Below, piece after piece: positions 1-7,077 of a DNA stretch of 64,000 nt. The notes under the pieces are model-generated. The model did no database searches. It was not told the DNA's origin and worked only from the letters and a program-made list of their open reading frames with translations. Both the position numbers and the translations under genes were made by a program. The first letter of the stretch is position 1; every line of letters starts with the position of its first letter. Origin of the DNA: an uncultured Bacteroidales bacterium (GTDB taxonomy: Bacteria > Bacteroidota > Bacteroidia > Bacteroidales > Paludibacteraceae); the NCBI GenBank assembly GCA_900316845.1, contig ONEG01000019.1:1-64000 (forward strand). The letters are read 5' to 3'.

Positions 1-540
1 AGCAATACATTCGGGAACAATTTCCGCTATAACACGTTCGGGAACAACTGCTACGGGAACACCGCAGGCAATTATTTCCAGAACAACACGTTCGGGAACG
101 ATTGTTACTATAACACGTTCGGGAACAGTTTCCAGTACAACACATTCGGGAACAGTTGCACCGATAACACATTCGGGAACAGTTGCACCGATAACACATT
201 CGGGAACGATTGTTACTATAACACGTTCGGGAACTACTGCTACAGCAATACGTTCGGGAACAATTTCCGCTATAACACGTTCGGGAACAATTTCCGCTAT
301 AACACGTTCGGGAACTATGTGCAAACAATCACTGTGTTTGACGGGGTTCAGTATGTGTCGGTTACAGGCGGTGCGAGCAGTTCGTCCTATGTGCAGAACG
401 CCCAAATTCTCAACGGTACGCAGGGTACAGACAGCAACAATAAGCTGCAAATCAGCTTTGTTGCGAATAAAAAATACACCCAAATTGCGGCCCTCAATTC
501 GAGCGGCAACCTGGTAGTTTGGACCCCTGCAGACGTGTGA
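1..540 (+). CDS. Tail-fibre-like protein with 9-residue repeats (5' end outside window)
   Basis: The reading frame is open from base 1 to the TGA at 538-540, so only the last 179 residues are visible. Bases 4-324 encode about twelve tandem nonapeptides with consensus N-T-F-G-N-x-[FC]-x-x; one unit (NTAGNYFQN) is degenerate. The regular spacing suggests a beta-solenoid fibre. The last ~70 residues are non-repetitive, rich in Ser, Gly and Asn, and end in VVWTPADV. I infer a phage tail-fibre or appendage protein because of the repeat and the integrase gene 209 bp downstream; I do not recognise a named family. A surface adhesin is an alternative. Confidence 0.6.
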   Translation, partial: SNTFGNNFRYNTFGNNCYGNTAGNYFQNNTFGNDCYYNTFGNSFQYNTFGNSCTDNTFGNSCTDNTFGNDCYYNTFGNYCYSNTFGNNFRYNTFGNNFRYNTFGNYVQTITVFDGVQYVSVTGGASSSSYVQNAQILNGTQGTDSNNKLQISFVANKKYTQIAALNSSGNLVVWTPADV

Positions 541-553
541 TTTTCGTTCGGGA

Positions 554-594
554 GTTTGCCTATTGTTGCAACTATAACGCAATTATAGGCAAAC
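554..594. repeat. 10-bp inverted repeat between fibre gene and integrase
   Basis: GTTTGCCTAT (554-563) pairs with ATAGGCAAAC (585-594). A smaller internal stem (TTGC/GCAA) lies in the loop. There is no T-run, so a terminator is only one option; a recombinase or regulator site is also possible given the integrase gene 155 bp downstream. Confidence 0.5.
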
Positions 595-748
595 ATTCCG
601 AAATGAAATCGGCATTTGTGGTTTTATAACTCATTGCACGACAGACAATTATAGGGAAAAAGAGAGTAGAGCGCAATTAGTTGTTCCCGAATTATTTTTC
701 ATATATTTTTGGAACGATATTTGTCTAATTACTCAAAAACATTGCCCT

Positions 749-1897
749 ATGATAAATAAAATTCGTTACAAGTTAGTATTTAACAGAGCCTGCCGCTTAA
801 ATCAGCGAGGAGAAGGTTTAATCGAAATTGAGTGCTCCCAACAAAATCGAAGAATTTATTTCAGTACACACTCGTATGTAAGACCGGACAATTTCAAACA
901 TGGCATGGTAATAGAAACGCCAAATGCAGATAGTTTGAATTACGTTTTATATACCATGGTGCAAGATATAGAGCGTATCGAACTGGAATATATAAAAAGA
1001 GGCGTGGAGGTGAACTTGCCACTACTCAAAGAAGCAGTGAGAGCCCACATTTCGCCAGCAGCAAAGATTTCCGATTTTGGAATGCAGGTTGTAGAGCAGA
1101 GTGAACGTAAGAAACTGACAAAGTTGAACTACCAAACGCTGCTGAACAATATCGAGCGATTCCGGAAAGGAACACGCATCACGGACATTGACTATCAATT
1201 TTTGGTTGCATACGACAAGTGGTTGCGAGAAAGCGGGATCATGCACAATACGCGCATAAGTCGGTTAAGACTTTTACGGGCGTTGCTAAACGAGGCACGC
1301 AAGCGCGATATCATCAGCACAAACCCGTTCGAGAGATTTCGCATACAGCAAATGGTAAGCAAGAAAGGATATGTGCCGACAGAACAGATACGGAAGCTGG
1401 AACACCTTAACCTATCTGGGATGGAGGACAAAGTCCGTGACGCATTTTTGATAGGTTGTTATACTGGGTTGCGGTTCTCCGACATTACAACGCTTCGCCA
1501 GGAACACATCAAAGACGGTTGGATCGTAAAGAAGATGATAAAGACAGGTTTTATAGTTGAGCTGCCTATAAAAGAGTTATTTGGTGGGAAGATGATGTTA
1601 TTGCTGGAGAAATACAACGGTAACATTGAGCGTCTCACGAAATCGATAGGAAGCAATTCGGCTGTTAATAAGATACTACGCGGGTTATTAGACAAGATAG
1701 GTGCTGATTCAAAAATCACATTTCACAGCAGCCGCCACACATTCGGCACGCTTTTAGGTCAGAGCGGTGTTCAATTGACCACAATACAAAAACTGCTTGG
1801 CCATCAAAAACTACAGACCACGCAAATTTATAGCGAGGTGGATAGGCTGGCCATAAGCAATGATATCAAAAAACAATCAAAAGGAAAGAAATTATGA
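749..1897 (+). CDS. Tyrosine recombinase / phage-type integrase
   Basis: This 382-aa protein is a site-specific recombinase of the lambda-integrase superfamily. An N-terminal arm-type region and a SAM-like core-binding domain (about 105-205) precede the catalytic domain (about 210-375). The catalytic residues are visible: R242 in TGLRFSD, K265, H326 and R329 in HSSRH, H352 in LLGHQ, and nucleophile Y361 in IYSEV. The length matches Bacteroidota integrases of prophages and conjugative elements. The stop codon overlaps the next start (ATGA), so the gene is probably translationally coupled to the next two. It is presumably the integrase of the element whose right edge lies before tRNA-Arg. Confidence 0.93.
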   Translation: MINKIRYKLVFNRACRLNQRGEGLIEIECSQQNRRIYFSTHSYVRPDNFKHGMVIETPNADSLNYVLYTMVQDIERIELEYIKRGVEVNLPLLKEAVRAHISPAAKISDFGMQVVEQSERKKLTKLNYQTLLNNIERFRKGTRITDIDYQFLVAYDKWLRESGIMHNTRISRLRLLRALLNEARKRDIISTNPFERFRIQQMVSKKGYVPTEQIRKLEHLNLSGMEDKVRDAFLIGCYTGLRFSDITTLRQEHIKDGWIVKKMIKTGFIVELPIKELFGGKMMLLLEKYNGNIERLTKSIGSNSAVNKILRGLLDKIGADSKITFHSSRHTFGTLLGQSGVQLTTIQKLLGHQKLQTTQIYSEVDRLAISNDIKKQSKGKKL

Positions 1898-2313
1898 AAC
1901 AAAGATTTTTGGTAGGTAGCCGTGCATTTTTTGCAGGCATCGACGGTTTCAAGTCGCCAAACCGCAACATTTTGGAGTTGGTAGGTAATCCGGCGTTCCT
2001 GGCAGGTAAGGAACAGAACGAGCGTGTTACTCGCATCTACAAGTACACGCGCCAGCCGGCACCCAAAATGATTGCAGACGCGGTAGCAAGCGGAGACGCA
2101 AAAAAACTGGGTAAGTTCCTCGTTCCGGATGTGGCTCGCGCAATCGGCATGACAATAAAAGACCTGCAGGCGTTACAGCCGCTGGTTGATAGGCTCGACA
2201 AAAAGCAGGCTTATCAAAAAGTCATCTACGATGCATATGTAGAGAACGGAGGTTTCGTCATGACGAACGAGCAACTGCAGGCTGCTTATAAGGCATACAA
2301 AGAGGCAGAGTAA
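1894..2313 (+). CDS. Hypothetical protein of integrated element
   Basis: This 139-aa protein is not recognised. It has no signal peptide or membrane segment and is rich in Lys and Ala, with a predicted helical C-terminal half. Its start overlaps the integrase stop by 4 bp and its stop overlaps the next start (TAATG), so the three genes form a coupled operon. A phage structural or DNA-binding role is possible, but nothing in the sequence decides it. Confidence 0.75.
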   Translation: MKQRFLVGSRAFFAGIDGFKSPNRNILELVGNPAFLAGKEQNERVTRIYKYTRQPAPKMIADAVASGDAKKLGKFLVPDVARAIGMTIKDLQALQPLVDRLDKKQAYQKVIYDAYVENGGFVMTNEQLQAAYKAYKEAE

Positions 2314-2885
2314 TGAAAAGGGGTTTGATTTTTTCGTTAATACTCTTTGTCCTCGCATCGTGTAAACCTCTCGAGTCATCGACGAACAGCACGCATAACA
2401 AAGAGACACGCATCGAGCGGAACGACAGCATCGTGGGCGTGGCAGGCGACAGCGCCATGGCCGCGCTGCTGCTCCGCTGCGATAGCCTCGGCAATGTCTA
2501 TGTCGATGAACTCATGACGGAACAGGGCAAGCGCATCCGGCTGGAGTTAGAGCTCCGCAATAAGCAGAGGCAGCTCGACAGTCTCGGAAACCTAAAGCCG
2601 ACCGAGCAACGAAAGAACCAGCCGCTGCTCATCAAGATGGACTGCAAAGAGGACAGCCTGCAGGTGCTCGTTCATGCGCTCCAGCAACGCATAACCGAAT
2701 ACGAGAAGAATGATACTACGCGCACCGAATATGTGAAATACGTCCCGGACTACTACAAAAACACAAGTCGCGGTTTCTGGGTGCTGCTGATATTCGCTAT
2801 TCTGGTAGTCGCATGGGCTGCGATGTCCTATATACCGCAAACGCGAGCGATAAAAAAGGCTATACGTGCGTTTTTACGCCTATAA
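2313..2885 (+). CDS. Lipoprotein with C-terminal membrane helix; candidate unimolecular spanin
   Basis: This 190-aa protein starts with a lipoprotein signal peptide: hydrophobic stretch 4-16, lipobox LASC, lipidated Cys17. Residues 65-140 are charged and probably coiled-coil, and a single transmembrane helix (about 155-174) is followed by a basic tail. An N-terminal lipid anchor plus a C-terminal inner-membrane helix is the architecture of phage u-spanins such as T1 gp11, which link and fuse the two membranes during lysis. The spanin assignment is inferred from topology and from the integrase operon; I see no sequence match. No lysin or holin is visible, but they could lie left of the window. 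Confidence 0.7.
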   Translation: MKRGLIFSLILFVLASCKPLESSTNSTHNKETRIERNDSIVGVAGDSAMAALLLRCDSLGNVYVDELMTEQGKRIRLELELRNKQRQLDSLGNLKPTEQRKNQPLLIKMDCKEDSLQVLVHALQQRITEYEKNDTTRTEYVKYVPDYYKNTSRGFWVLLIFAILVVAWAAMSYIPQTRAIKKAIRAFLRL

Positions 2886-2916
2886 AGGTCGAAAAACCAC
2901 GTTTTTTGCGTTTTCA

Positions 2917-2968
2917 GCGCATCAAATTATTTTTATGAGTAACTAATTAAAATAATTATTTGAGCGCG
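2917..2968. terminator. Long hairpin after the element operon
   Basis: GCGC plus TCAAATTATTTT on the left pairs with AAAATAAT..TTTGA plus GCGC on the right, with a 2-nt bulge. It lies 32 bp after the last operon gene and probably ends or stabilises that transcript. There is no clean T-run. Confidence 0.4.
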
Positions 2969-3004
2969 TCAAATCGCAAATTTGATGTCAAAATCTTGTA
3001 TTTT

Positions 3005-3100
3005 ATGGAAATGTTCTACAATTTGCAGCCGATACCGCAGGAGATACCGCTGCCGGCAGAGACTACGCCCGTAGGTTTCCGGCCTTATAAAAACAAATAG
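3005..3100 (+). CDS. Possible 31-aa Pro-rich micro-ORF
   Basis: An ATG-TAG frame encodes 31 residues beginning MEMFYNLQPIPQEIPLP. It fills part of the 385-bp stretch between the element operon and tRNA-Arg. The composition (Pro, Glu, hydrophobic) looks less random than the flanking A+T-rich DNA, but there is no promoter or homology support. It could be a small accessory protein of the element or a chance frame. Confidence 0.3.
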   Translation: MEMFYNLQPIPQEIPLPAETTPVGFRPYKNK

Positions 3101-3225
3101 GAACACACGCGCCCACACATACACACATAAAGGGAGGAGGTGTTCCAAAATCGGGCAAAAGTGTTCCAAAAACAGCCGAAAACGTTCCGATGTCGGGATT
3201 TTATCGGGATTTCTCAAAAGAAAAG

Positions 3226-3266
3226 CCGTCTAATTTGCTTGTAAATAAGCACTTTAGACGGTTTTT
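3226..3266. terminator. Bidirectional terminator beside tRNA-Arg(CCG)
   Basis: CCGTCTAA (3226-3233) pairs with TTAGACGG (3254-3261), with an inner GCTT/AAGC stem, followed by TTTTT. In the minus direction it follows the tRNA 3' end by a few bases and is trailed by a T-rich run, so it probably ends the tRNA transcript. Confidence 0.75.
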
Positions 3267-3270
3267 CTTG

Positions 3271-3344
3271 TGACCCCGCTGGGGCTCAAACCCAGAACCT
3301 TCAGAACCGGAATCTGACACTCTATTCAATTGAGCTACGGGGCC
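3271..3344 (-). tRNA. tRNA-Arg (anticodon CCG)
   Basis: The 74-nt cloverleaf folds cleanly: acceptor GGCCCCG/CGGGGTC, D-arm GCTC/GAGT, anticodon stem TCAGA/TCTGA with loop TTCCGGT (anticodon CCG), and T-arm CTGGG/CCCAG. CCA is not encoded. The gene's 3' end faces the integrated element, as expected if it was the integrase target. A copy of the R repeat begins 8 bp beyond its 5' end. Confidence 0.95.
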
Positions 3345-3352
3345 GTGGGACG

Positions 3353-3455
3353 CGCTTACATTAACACTGCGCGTGACTCGCGGTACTACCGCTCGATTAC
3401 GCCTTCGTGTTATGCTACGCTTTTTCGGGCTTCAAAACAAGTTTTAAATCCCGAG
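3353..3455. repeat. R element copy 1 (bipartite hairpin repeat upstream of tRNA-Arg)
   Basis: This roughly 100-bp sequence shares the cores GCGTGACTCGCGGTA, CGATTACGCC and GGGCTTCAAAACAAG with copies at 5841 and 6359. It contains two hairpins: an imperfect GC-rich one and TCGGG..AAAAC/GTTTT..CCCGA. It lies between the YugP-like gene and the 5' end of tRNA-Arg, in the same orientation relative to the RNA as the other two copies. Confidence 0.85.
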
Positions 3456-3466
3456 TTTGTTTTTAA

Positions 3467-4159
3467 TTATCTACGGTTTCCTCCCATAAAGATGAGGATG
3501 TAGTACACCAGTGTGGCGAGGGACGAGAGGGCTGCTACAACGTATGTGTAAGCAGCACTATGAAGTGCGTCAGACGCCATTTCGGTGGTGGAGTTATCGG
3601 TGATACCTGCTTCTCTTAGCCAGTTTACTGCACGTTGGCTGGCGTTCACCTCTACAGGGAGGGTGATGAGGGAGAAGAGGGTGAGCATCGCGTATAGGAT
3701 GATACCGAGCAACATGAGTACTTGTCCCGGTCCGGAGCCAAGCAGAAGGAGTCCTGCGAGGATGATCCAGGTGACCCATTTGCTGGAGAACGACACCACG
3801 GGAACGAGAGCCGAACGTAGTCCGAGCGGTCCGTACGCCGTGGCGTGTTGCACCGCGTGTCCACACTCGTGAGCGGCTACTGCAGCTGCCGCCACATTCG
3901 CTCCGTGGTACACATTCTCGGAGAGGTTGACAGTCTTGGAGGCAGGGTTGTAGTGGTCGGTCAGTTGGCCTTTGATGCAGGTGATCTGTACATCATAGAT
4001 GCCATGGTCATGCAGCATTTTCTCTGCCACCTCGCGTCCGGTCATACGCAGGGGTTCCTGCGAATAACGCTTGAACTTACGATCCAGGGAAGCGGATACA
4101 ATCCAACTTGCCAAGGCGATGCCTATAAAGATGATCCAATATATTGCCGGTGATGCCAT
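3467..4159 (-). CDS. YugP-like zinc metallopeptidase
   Basis: This 230-aa membrane protein belongs to the neutral zinc metallopeptidase family Zn_peptidase_2 (YugP). It has an N-terminal membrane helix, then the HEXXH-type motif HECGHA, where the two His and a more distal acidic residue would bind zinc, then further hydrophobic segments. I chose the start MASPAIYW at 4159 because its ATG overlaps the Fur-like stop by one base (TAATG). A start 14 codons earlier exists in the same frame but would lie inside the Fur-like gene. The substrate is unknown. It belongs to the minus-strand unit that begins with tmRNA. Confidence 0.85.
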   Translation of the reverse strand: MASPAIYWIIFIGIALASWIVSASLDRKFKRYSQEPLRMTGREVAEKMLHDHGIYDVQITCIKGQLTDHYNPASKTVNLSENVYHGANVAAAAVAAHECGHAVQHATAYGPLGLRSALVPVVSFSSKWVTWIILAGLLLLGSGPGQVLMLLGIILYAMLTLFSLITLPVEVNASQRAVNWLREAGITDNSTTEMASDALHSAAYTYVVAALSSLATLVYYILIFMGGNRR

Positions 4160-4626
4160 TATGCTTTTGTTTTTATCTTTTTCTTGCGGCAAATTCTGCA
4201 CTCGCCATAGATGAAGAGCGAGAAATGCTGCATATTAAAATTCGAGTACTTACGATCCTGTACTAATGTTGTGATCGCTTTGTCAGTAATGTCCGTCACC
4301 CTTCCGCATTTCTTACATACGATTTGCAGTCGGTTCGACGAGCCGGTGATGAGTTCATACTCGGTGGCTGCTTTGCCTCGCTGACGCTCGGTAGCCCGAA
4401 AGATCTGCGCGTCCACAAAGGTGTTCAACGAGTTATAGACCGTTCCCACCGATATTCGTTCCGTTTCGCAGGCTCGTTGTAGTTGCTCCGCCGTAAAGGG
4501 TTGAGGCAGCGCGCAAGCGAGGGAAAGGACGATGTTTCGCACCTTGGAGGGTCGCTTCTCATGCTCATGCAAAAAGCGTACCAATTTCTCCTGGGCGAGG
4601 ATATATGCCCGAGCACTTTTAACCAT
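4159..4626 (-). CDS. Fur-family transcriptional regulator
   Basis: This 155-aa protein has the Fur layout: an N-terminal winged helix (about 15-95, with TAEQL and ISVGTVYNSL) and a C-terminal dimerisation domain. The structural zinc site is intact as two CxxC motifs, CKKC and CRIC. The His-rich regulatory metal motif normally just before the first CxxC (HHHDH-like) is missing; the residues there are SSNRLQIV. It may therefore sense something other than Fe or Zn, or only need structural zinc. It starts 6 bp after the acetyltransferase-like gene and is coupled to the protease gene. Confidence 0.87.
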   Translation of the reverse strand: MVKSARAYILAQEKLVRFLHEHEKRPSKVRNIVLSLACALPQPFTAEQLQRACETERISVGTVYNSLNTFVDAQIFRATERQRGKAATEYELITGSSNRLQIVCKKCGRVTDITDKAITTLVQDRKYSNFNMQHFSLFIYGECRICRKKKIKTKA

Positions 4627-4632
4627 AGTTTA

Positions 4633-5763
4633 TCAAATGGTCTTGATATATGCCCGGTGGCGTTTATGTATCTTATGGTCGAACTGGGTAAAGTTCGCAA
4701 TATTCTTCGTATTGGTCTCCAGGATGTTCGTCGTCTCGAGGATTTGGATGCCGTATTGGTTGATGATCGGTATCTGATCCTGGAAGAAGAGAGCGTTGAT
4801 GCCTTTATCCTGGTAGTCCGGACGGATGGCGATGAGCAGGAAGCTGAAGGATTTCATCTTCTTTGCTTTGAGCGCCTTGAGGAGATGGTACCATCCGAAG
4901 GGGAAGAGTTTGCCATCACACTTACGGAGCGCATCGGAGATGTCCGGCATTCCGAGTCCGACGCCCACAATGTCATCCTGATCGTTCACCACGAGGGTCA
5001 CAAAATCGAAGTTAAGGATCGGGAAGTACATGTTCTTGTAGTAGTTCTTCTGGGCGACGGTCATGGGCTGGAAGTTATAGAGGACCTGGTACGCTTCGTC
5101 GATGACATCCATGTACTGGATACCAAACCTGCGGACGAGCTCGCGAGAGTTCTTAACTTTCACCACATGTACGTGCGAGCGTTCCTTAACTATATTGGCG
5201 ATGCGCACGAGTCGTTCCGGGCATCCTTGCGGAGGATAGACCTGGATCTCTACCCAGTCTGCCTCTTTGACCAATCCATACGCCTCTATATGACGGACGT
5301 AGTACGGGTAGTTATAGAGGGAGGCCATGACGGCGGGGTATTCGTAGCCCTTGAGGAGGAGTCCTTCGTGGTCAAAATCCGTAAAGCCGACCGGTCCGTT
5401 GAGACCATCCATGCCGTGCTCTTTGCCCCATGTAGTCACCGTGTCAAGGAGAGCTTTGGAGACCTCGAGGTCATCGATGAAGTCGAACCATCCGAACCGA
5501 ACGTGTTTGAATCCCCATTTCTCGTTCGCGCGTCTGTTGATGATGCCGGCGATACGTCCGACGGGTTTGTTATCGCGGTACGCCATCCAGAGTTGGTAGT
5601 CGCATACTTCGAGCGCAGGGTTCATCTCGGGATTGAAGCAGTTCATCTCGTCAAAGAACAAGGGCGGGCAGTAATACGGGCAGTCGCGGTACAAGTCGTT
5701 TGCGAACTGAATAAACTTCTCCAGTTCACGTTTCGTACCTATTTTCCGTATTTCCAAAGCCAT
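4633..5763 (-). CDS. GNAT-like acetyltransferase-family protein, Bacteroidota type
   Basis: This 376-aa protein resembles a conserved Bacteroidota family usually annotated as GNAT-like or hypothetical. Residues 5-150 contain motifs such as VGRIAGIIN and FGWFDFIDD, and the C-terminal half has a second fold-like region with FLLIAIRPDYQDKGINAL, reminiscent of the GNAT acetyl-CoA loop. The start MALEIRK (5763) is preferred to the in-frame Met four codons earlier because the earlier one would lie inside tRNA-Ala. The substrate is unknown. It begins 4 bp after the tRNA and is probably cotranscribed with it. Confidence 0.75.
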   Translation of the reverse strand: MALEIRKIGTKRELEKFIQFANDLYRDCPYYCPPLFFDEMNCFNPEMNPALEVCDYQLWMAYRDNKPVGRIAGIINRRANEKWGFKHVRFGWFDFIDDLEVSKALLDTVTTWGKEHGMDGLNGPVGFTDFDHEGLLLKGYEYPAVMASLYNYPYYVRHIEAYGLVKEADWVEIQVYPPQGCPERLVRIANIVKERSHVHVVKVKNSRELVRRFGIQYMDVIDEAYQVLYNFQPMTVAQKNYYKNMYFPILNFDFVTLVVNDQDDIVGVGLGMPDISDALRKCDGKLFPFGWYHLLKALKAKKMKSFSFLLIAIRPDYQDKGINALFFQDQIPIINQYGIQILETTNILETNTKNIANFTQFDHKIHKRHRAYIKTI

Positions 5764-5767
5764 TTTG

Positions 5768-5840
5768 TGGAGCATAGGGGAGTCGAACCCCTGACCTCAA
5801 CATTGCGAACGTTGCGCTCTACCAACTGAGCTAATACCCC
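5768..5840 (-). tRNA. tRNA-Ala (anticodon CGC)
   Basis: The 73-nt cloverleaf has acceptor GGGGTAT/ATGCTCC with the alanine identity pair G3:U70, anticodon stem CAACG/TGTTG, loop TTCGCAA (anticodon CGC) and T-arm AGGGG/CCCCT. An R element abuts its 5' end with no gap, and the next protein gene starts 4 bp after its 3' end. Confidence 0.94.
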
Positions 5841-5942
5841 CGCTTGCATTAGCACTACGCGTGACTCGCGGTACAACCGCTCGATTACGCCTGCGTGCTA
5901 TGCTACGCTCTTCGGGCTTCAAAACAAGTTTTAAATCCCGAG
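5841..5942. repeat. R element copy 2 (upstream of tRNA-Ala)
   Basis: Nearly identical to copies 1 and 3 over about 100 bp. It directly abuts the tRNA-Ala 5' end and fills the gap to the tmRNA 3' end. In the minus-strand transcript it would be the spacer removed when both RNAs are matured. Confidence 0.88.
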
Positions 5943-5968
5943 GATTATATTCACAGTAACTTTATTTG

Positions 5969-6357
5969 TGGAGCTAACGGGAGTCGAACCCGTGTCCAAA
6001 CAAGGAATACTTGTGTTTTCTACACGCTTATCTTGGCCTTGGTTTTCGTCCGGCGGCAAGACCCAAGCCACCAACCACCGGCTTATCTGCTAAAGTTTCG
6101 GCATCGCATCGCAGCCTGCGACACCTATTCTGTGAATTTCTGCGCCACTAAATCCATTCAGCCCACAGACTCGGCTTGGAGTGACGTCTCGTTCAAGCGC
6201 CATGCGCTCGAATAGGCCAATCTACTATACTTCGATTAGGCAGCGAGAGCATAAGAAGTGTTGCCAGTTATATTTCGAAGCGAGATTAACGAGCATTGCC
6301 TCATTGCTCGGCGTGCTTACACAACCATTCTACCTGCTGTCAAAACCAGATAGCCCC
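5969..6357 (-). ncRNA. ssrA: tmRNA (ssrA)
   Basis: The 5' end GGGGCTA pairs with 3' TAGCTCC, including the G3:U70 alanine identity pair, and the 3' part carries a T-arm with loop TTCGACT. The tag frame reads GNTSYALAA followed by TAA at 6236-6265; the YALAA ending is the usual degradation tag. tmRNA rescues stalled ribosomes with SmpB. It is the first stable RNA of the minus-strand unit, and an R element starts 1 bp beyond its 5' end. Confidence 0.96.
6236..6265 (-). other. tmRNA tag-peptide reading frame (GNTSYALAA)
   Basis: Ten codons on the minus strand inside ssrA read Gly-Asn-Thr-Ser-Tyr-Ala-Leu-Ala-Ala-stop. The conserved C-terminal YALAA is the Clp/Lon degron. Confidence 0.9.
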
Positions 6358-6358
6358 T

Positions 6359-6461
6359 CGCTTGCATTAGCACTACGCGTGACTCGCGGTAGTACCGATC
6401 GATTACGCCTGCGTGCTATGCTACGCTTTTTCGGTCTTCAAAACAAGTTTTAAATCCCGAT
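6359..6461. repeat. R element copy 3 (upstream of tmRNA)
   Basis: The third near-identical copy. It lies between the tmRNA 5' end and the promoter at 6512-6542, so it is transcribed as the leader of the tmRNA unit. Confidence 0.88.
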
Positions 6462-6478
6462 ATTCATATTTCCGTCTA

Positions 6479-6498
6479 GCGTTCGGCACCCCGAACGC
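6479..6498. promoter_or_regulatory. Hairpin in the leader of the tmRNA unit
   Basis: GCGTTCGG (6479-6486) and CCGAACGC (6491-6498) form a perfect 8-bp stem with a 4-nt loop. It is transcribed just after the predicted start site and could stabilise the precursor or act as a processing mark. Confidence 0.45.
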
Positions 6499-6511
6499 AG
6501 GAAAAAGTGTG

Positions 6512-6542
6512 CAAAGGTACTACTTTTTTTTGATATATGCAA
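6512..6542 (-). promoter_or_regulatory. Promoter of the tmRNA/tRNA/fur unit
   Basis: On the minus strand TTGCA (6542-6538) and TACCTTTG (6519-6512) are separated by 18 bp, matching the Bacteroidota consensus. It is the only strong promoter I see for the whole minus-strand unit down to 3271, and it is divergent from the secG promoter. Confidence 0.8.
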
Positions 6543-6558
6543 TAAAAATTCAAAAAAA

Positions 6559-6590
6559 TTTGCGTATTTGCGAATTTTATTGTACCTTTG
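6559..6590 (+). promoter_or_regulatory. secG promoter
   Basis: TTTG (6559-6562), 20 bp, TACCTTTG (6583-6590). The predicted start is near 6595, giving a ~50-nt leader to the secG ATG at 6644. Confidence 0.8.
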
Positions 6591-6643
6591 CACCCGATTT
6601 GTACCCAGTGGGGTCGGTTTATGAAACTAAATTTTATAAACAT

Positions 6644-6967
6644 ATGTACGTATTTATTACTATTTTGATTGTAATTGCCGCGATTTTGCTTACGCTTCTG
6701 GTATTAGTACAGAACAGTAAGGGCGGCGGATTGGCAGCCGGATTTGCAAGTGGAAACCAAGTAATGGGTGCACCTAAGACGGCTGACTTCCTGGAGAAAG
6801 CAACGTGGACGTTGATCGCTCTGATCGTAGTATTCAGTATTGCCGCAGTTGGCTTTGGTAAAGGTCAAGAAGAGGCACGCGAAGATCAGTCGGCAATCCA
6901 AGTAGAGCAGAGTGCTCCGGCAGCAGAAGTTCCTGCAGCTGAGGTTCCTGCAGAAGGCGCAGAGTAA
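6644..6967 (+). CDS. secG: Preprotein translocase subunit SecG
   Basis: This 107-aa protein is the small SecYEG subunit. It has two membrane helices (about 2-22 and 50-70), and the loop between them carries the family motif QNSKGGGLAAGF. The C-terminal tail is rich in Ala, Glu and Pro (APAAEVPAAEVPAEG), common in Bacteroidota SecG. I placed the start at MYVFITIL because the promoter lies at 6559-6590, which rules out longer frames. A terminator follows at 7024. Confidence 0.95.
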   Translation: MYVFITILIVIAAILLTLLVLVQNSKGGGLAAGFASGNQVMGAPKTADFLEKATWTLIALIVVFSIAAVGFGKGQEEAREDQSAIQVEQSAPAAEVPAAEVPAEGAE

Positions 6968-7023
6968 GGGAAATGATGCATTAATGCATTATAGCTGAAA
7001 AGCGCAAAGCTTTCTAACCAACA

Positions 7024-7060
7024 AAAAAATACGACTCGCGAAGTGCGAGCCGTATTTTTT
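7024..7060. terminator. Bidirectional terminator between secG and the CBM protein
   Basis: AAAATACG-CTCGC pairs with GCGAG-CGTATTTT across a small loop, flanked by A- and T-runs. It serves the convergent secG and 7078-10554 genes. Confidence 0.85.
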
Positions 7061-7077
7061 GTTATCCCTAAGGGAGT

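Noticed and set aside
1..324. 27-bp repeats considered as a CRISPR array
   Set aside because: They have no unique spacers, are contiguous and in frame, and encode a regular peptide.
4483..5829. 448-codon plus-strand open frame
   Set aside because: It is antisense to the acetyltransferase-like and Fur-like genes, which have family motifs and sensible junctions; it also runs through tRNA-Ala.
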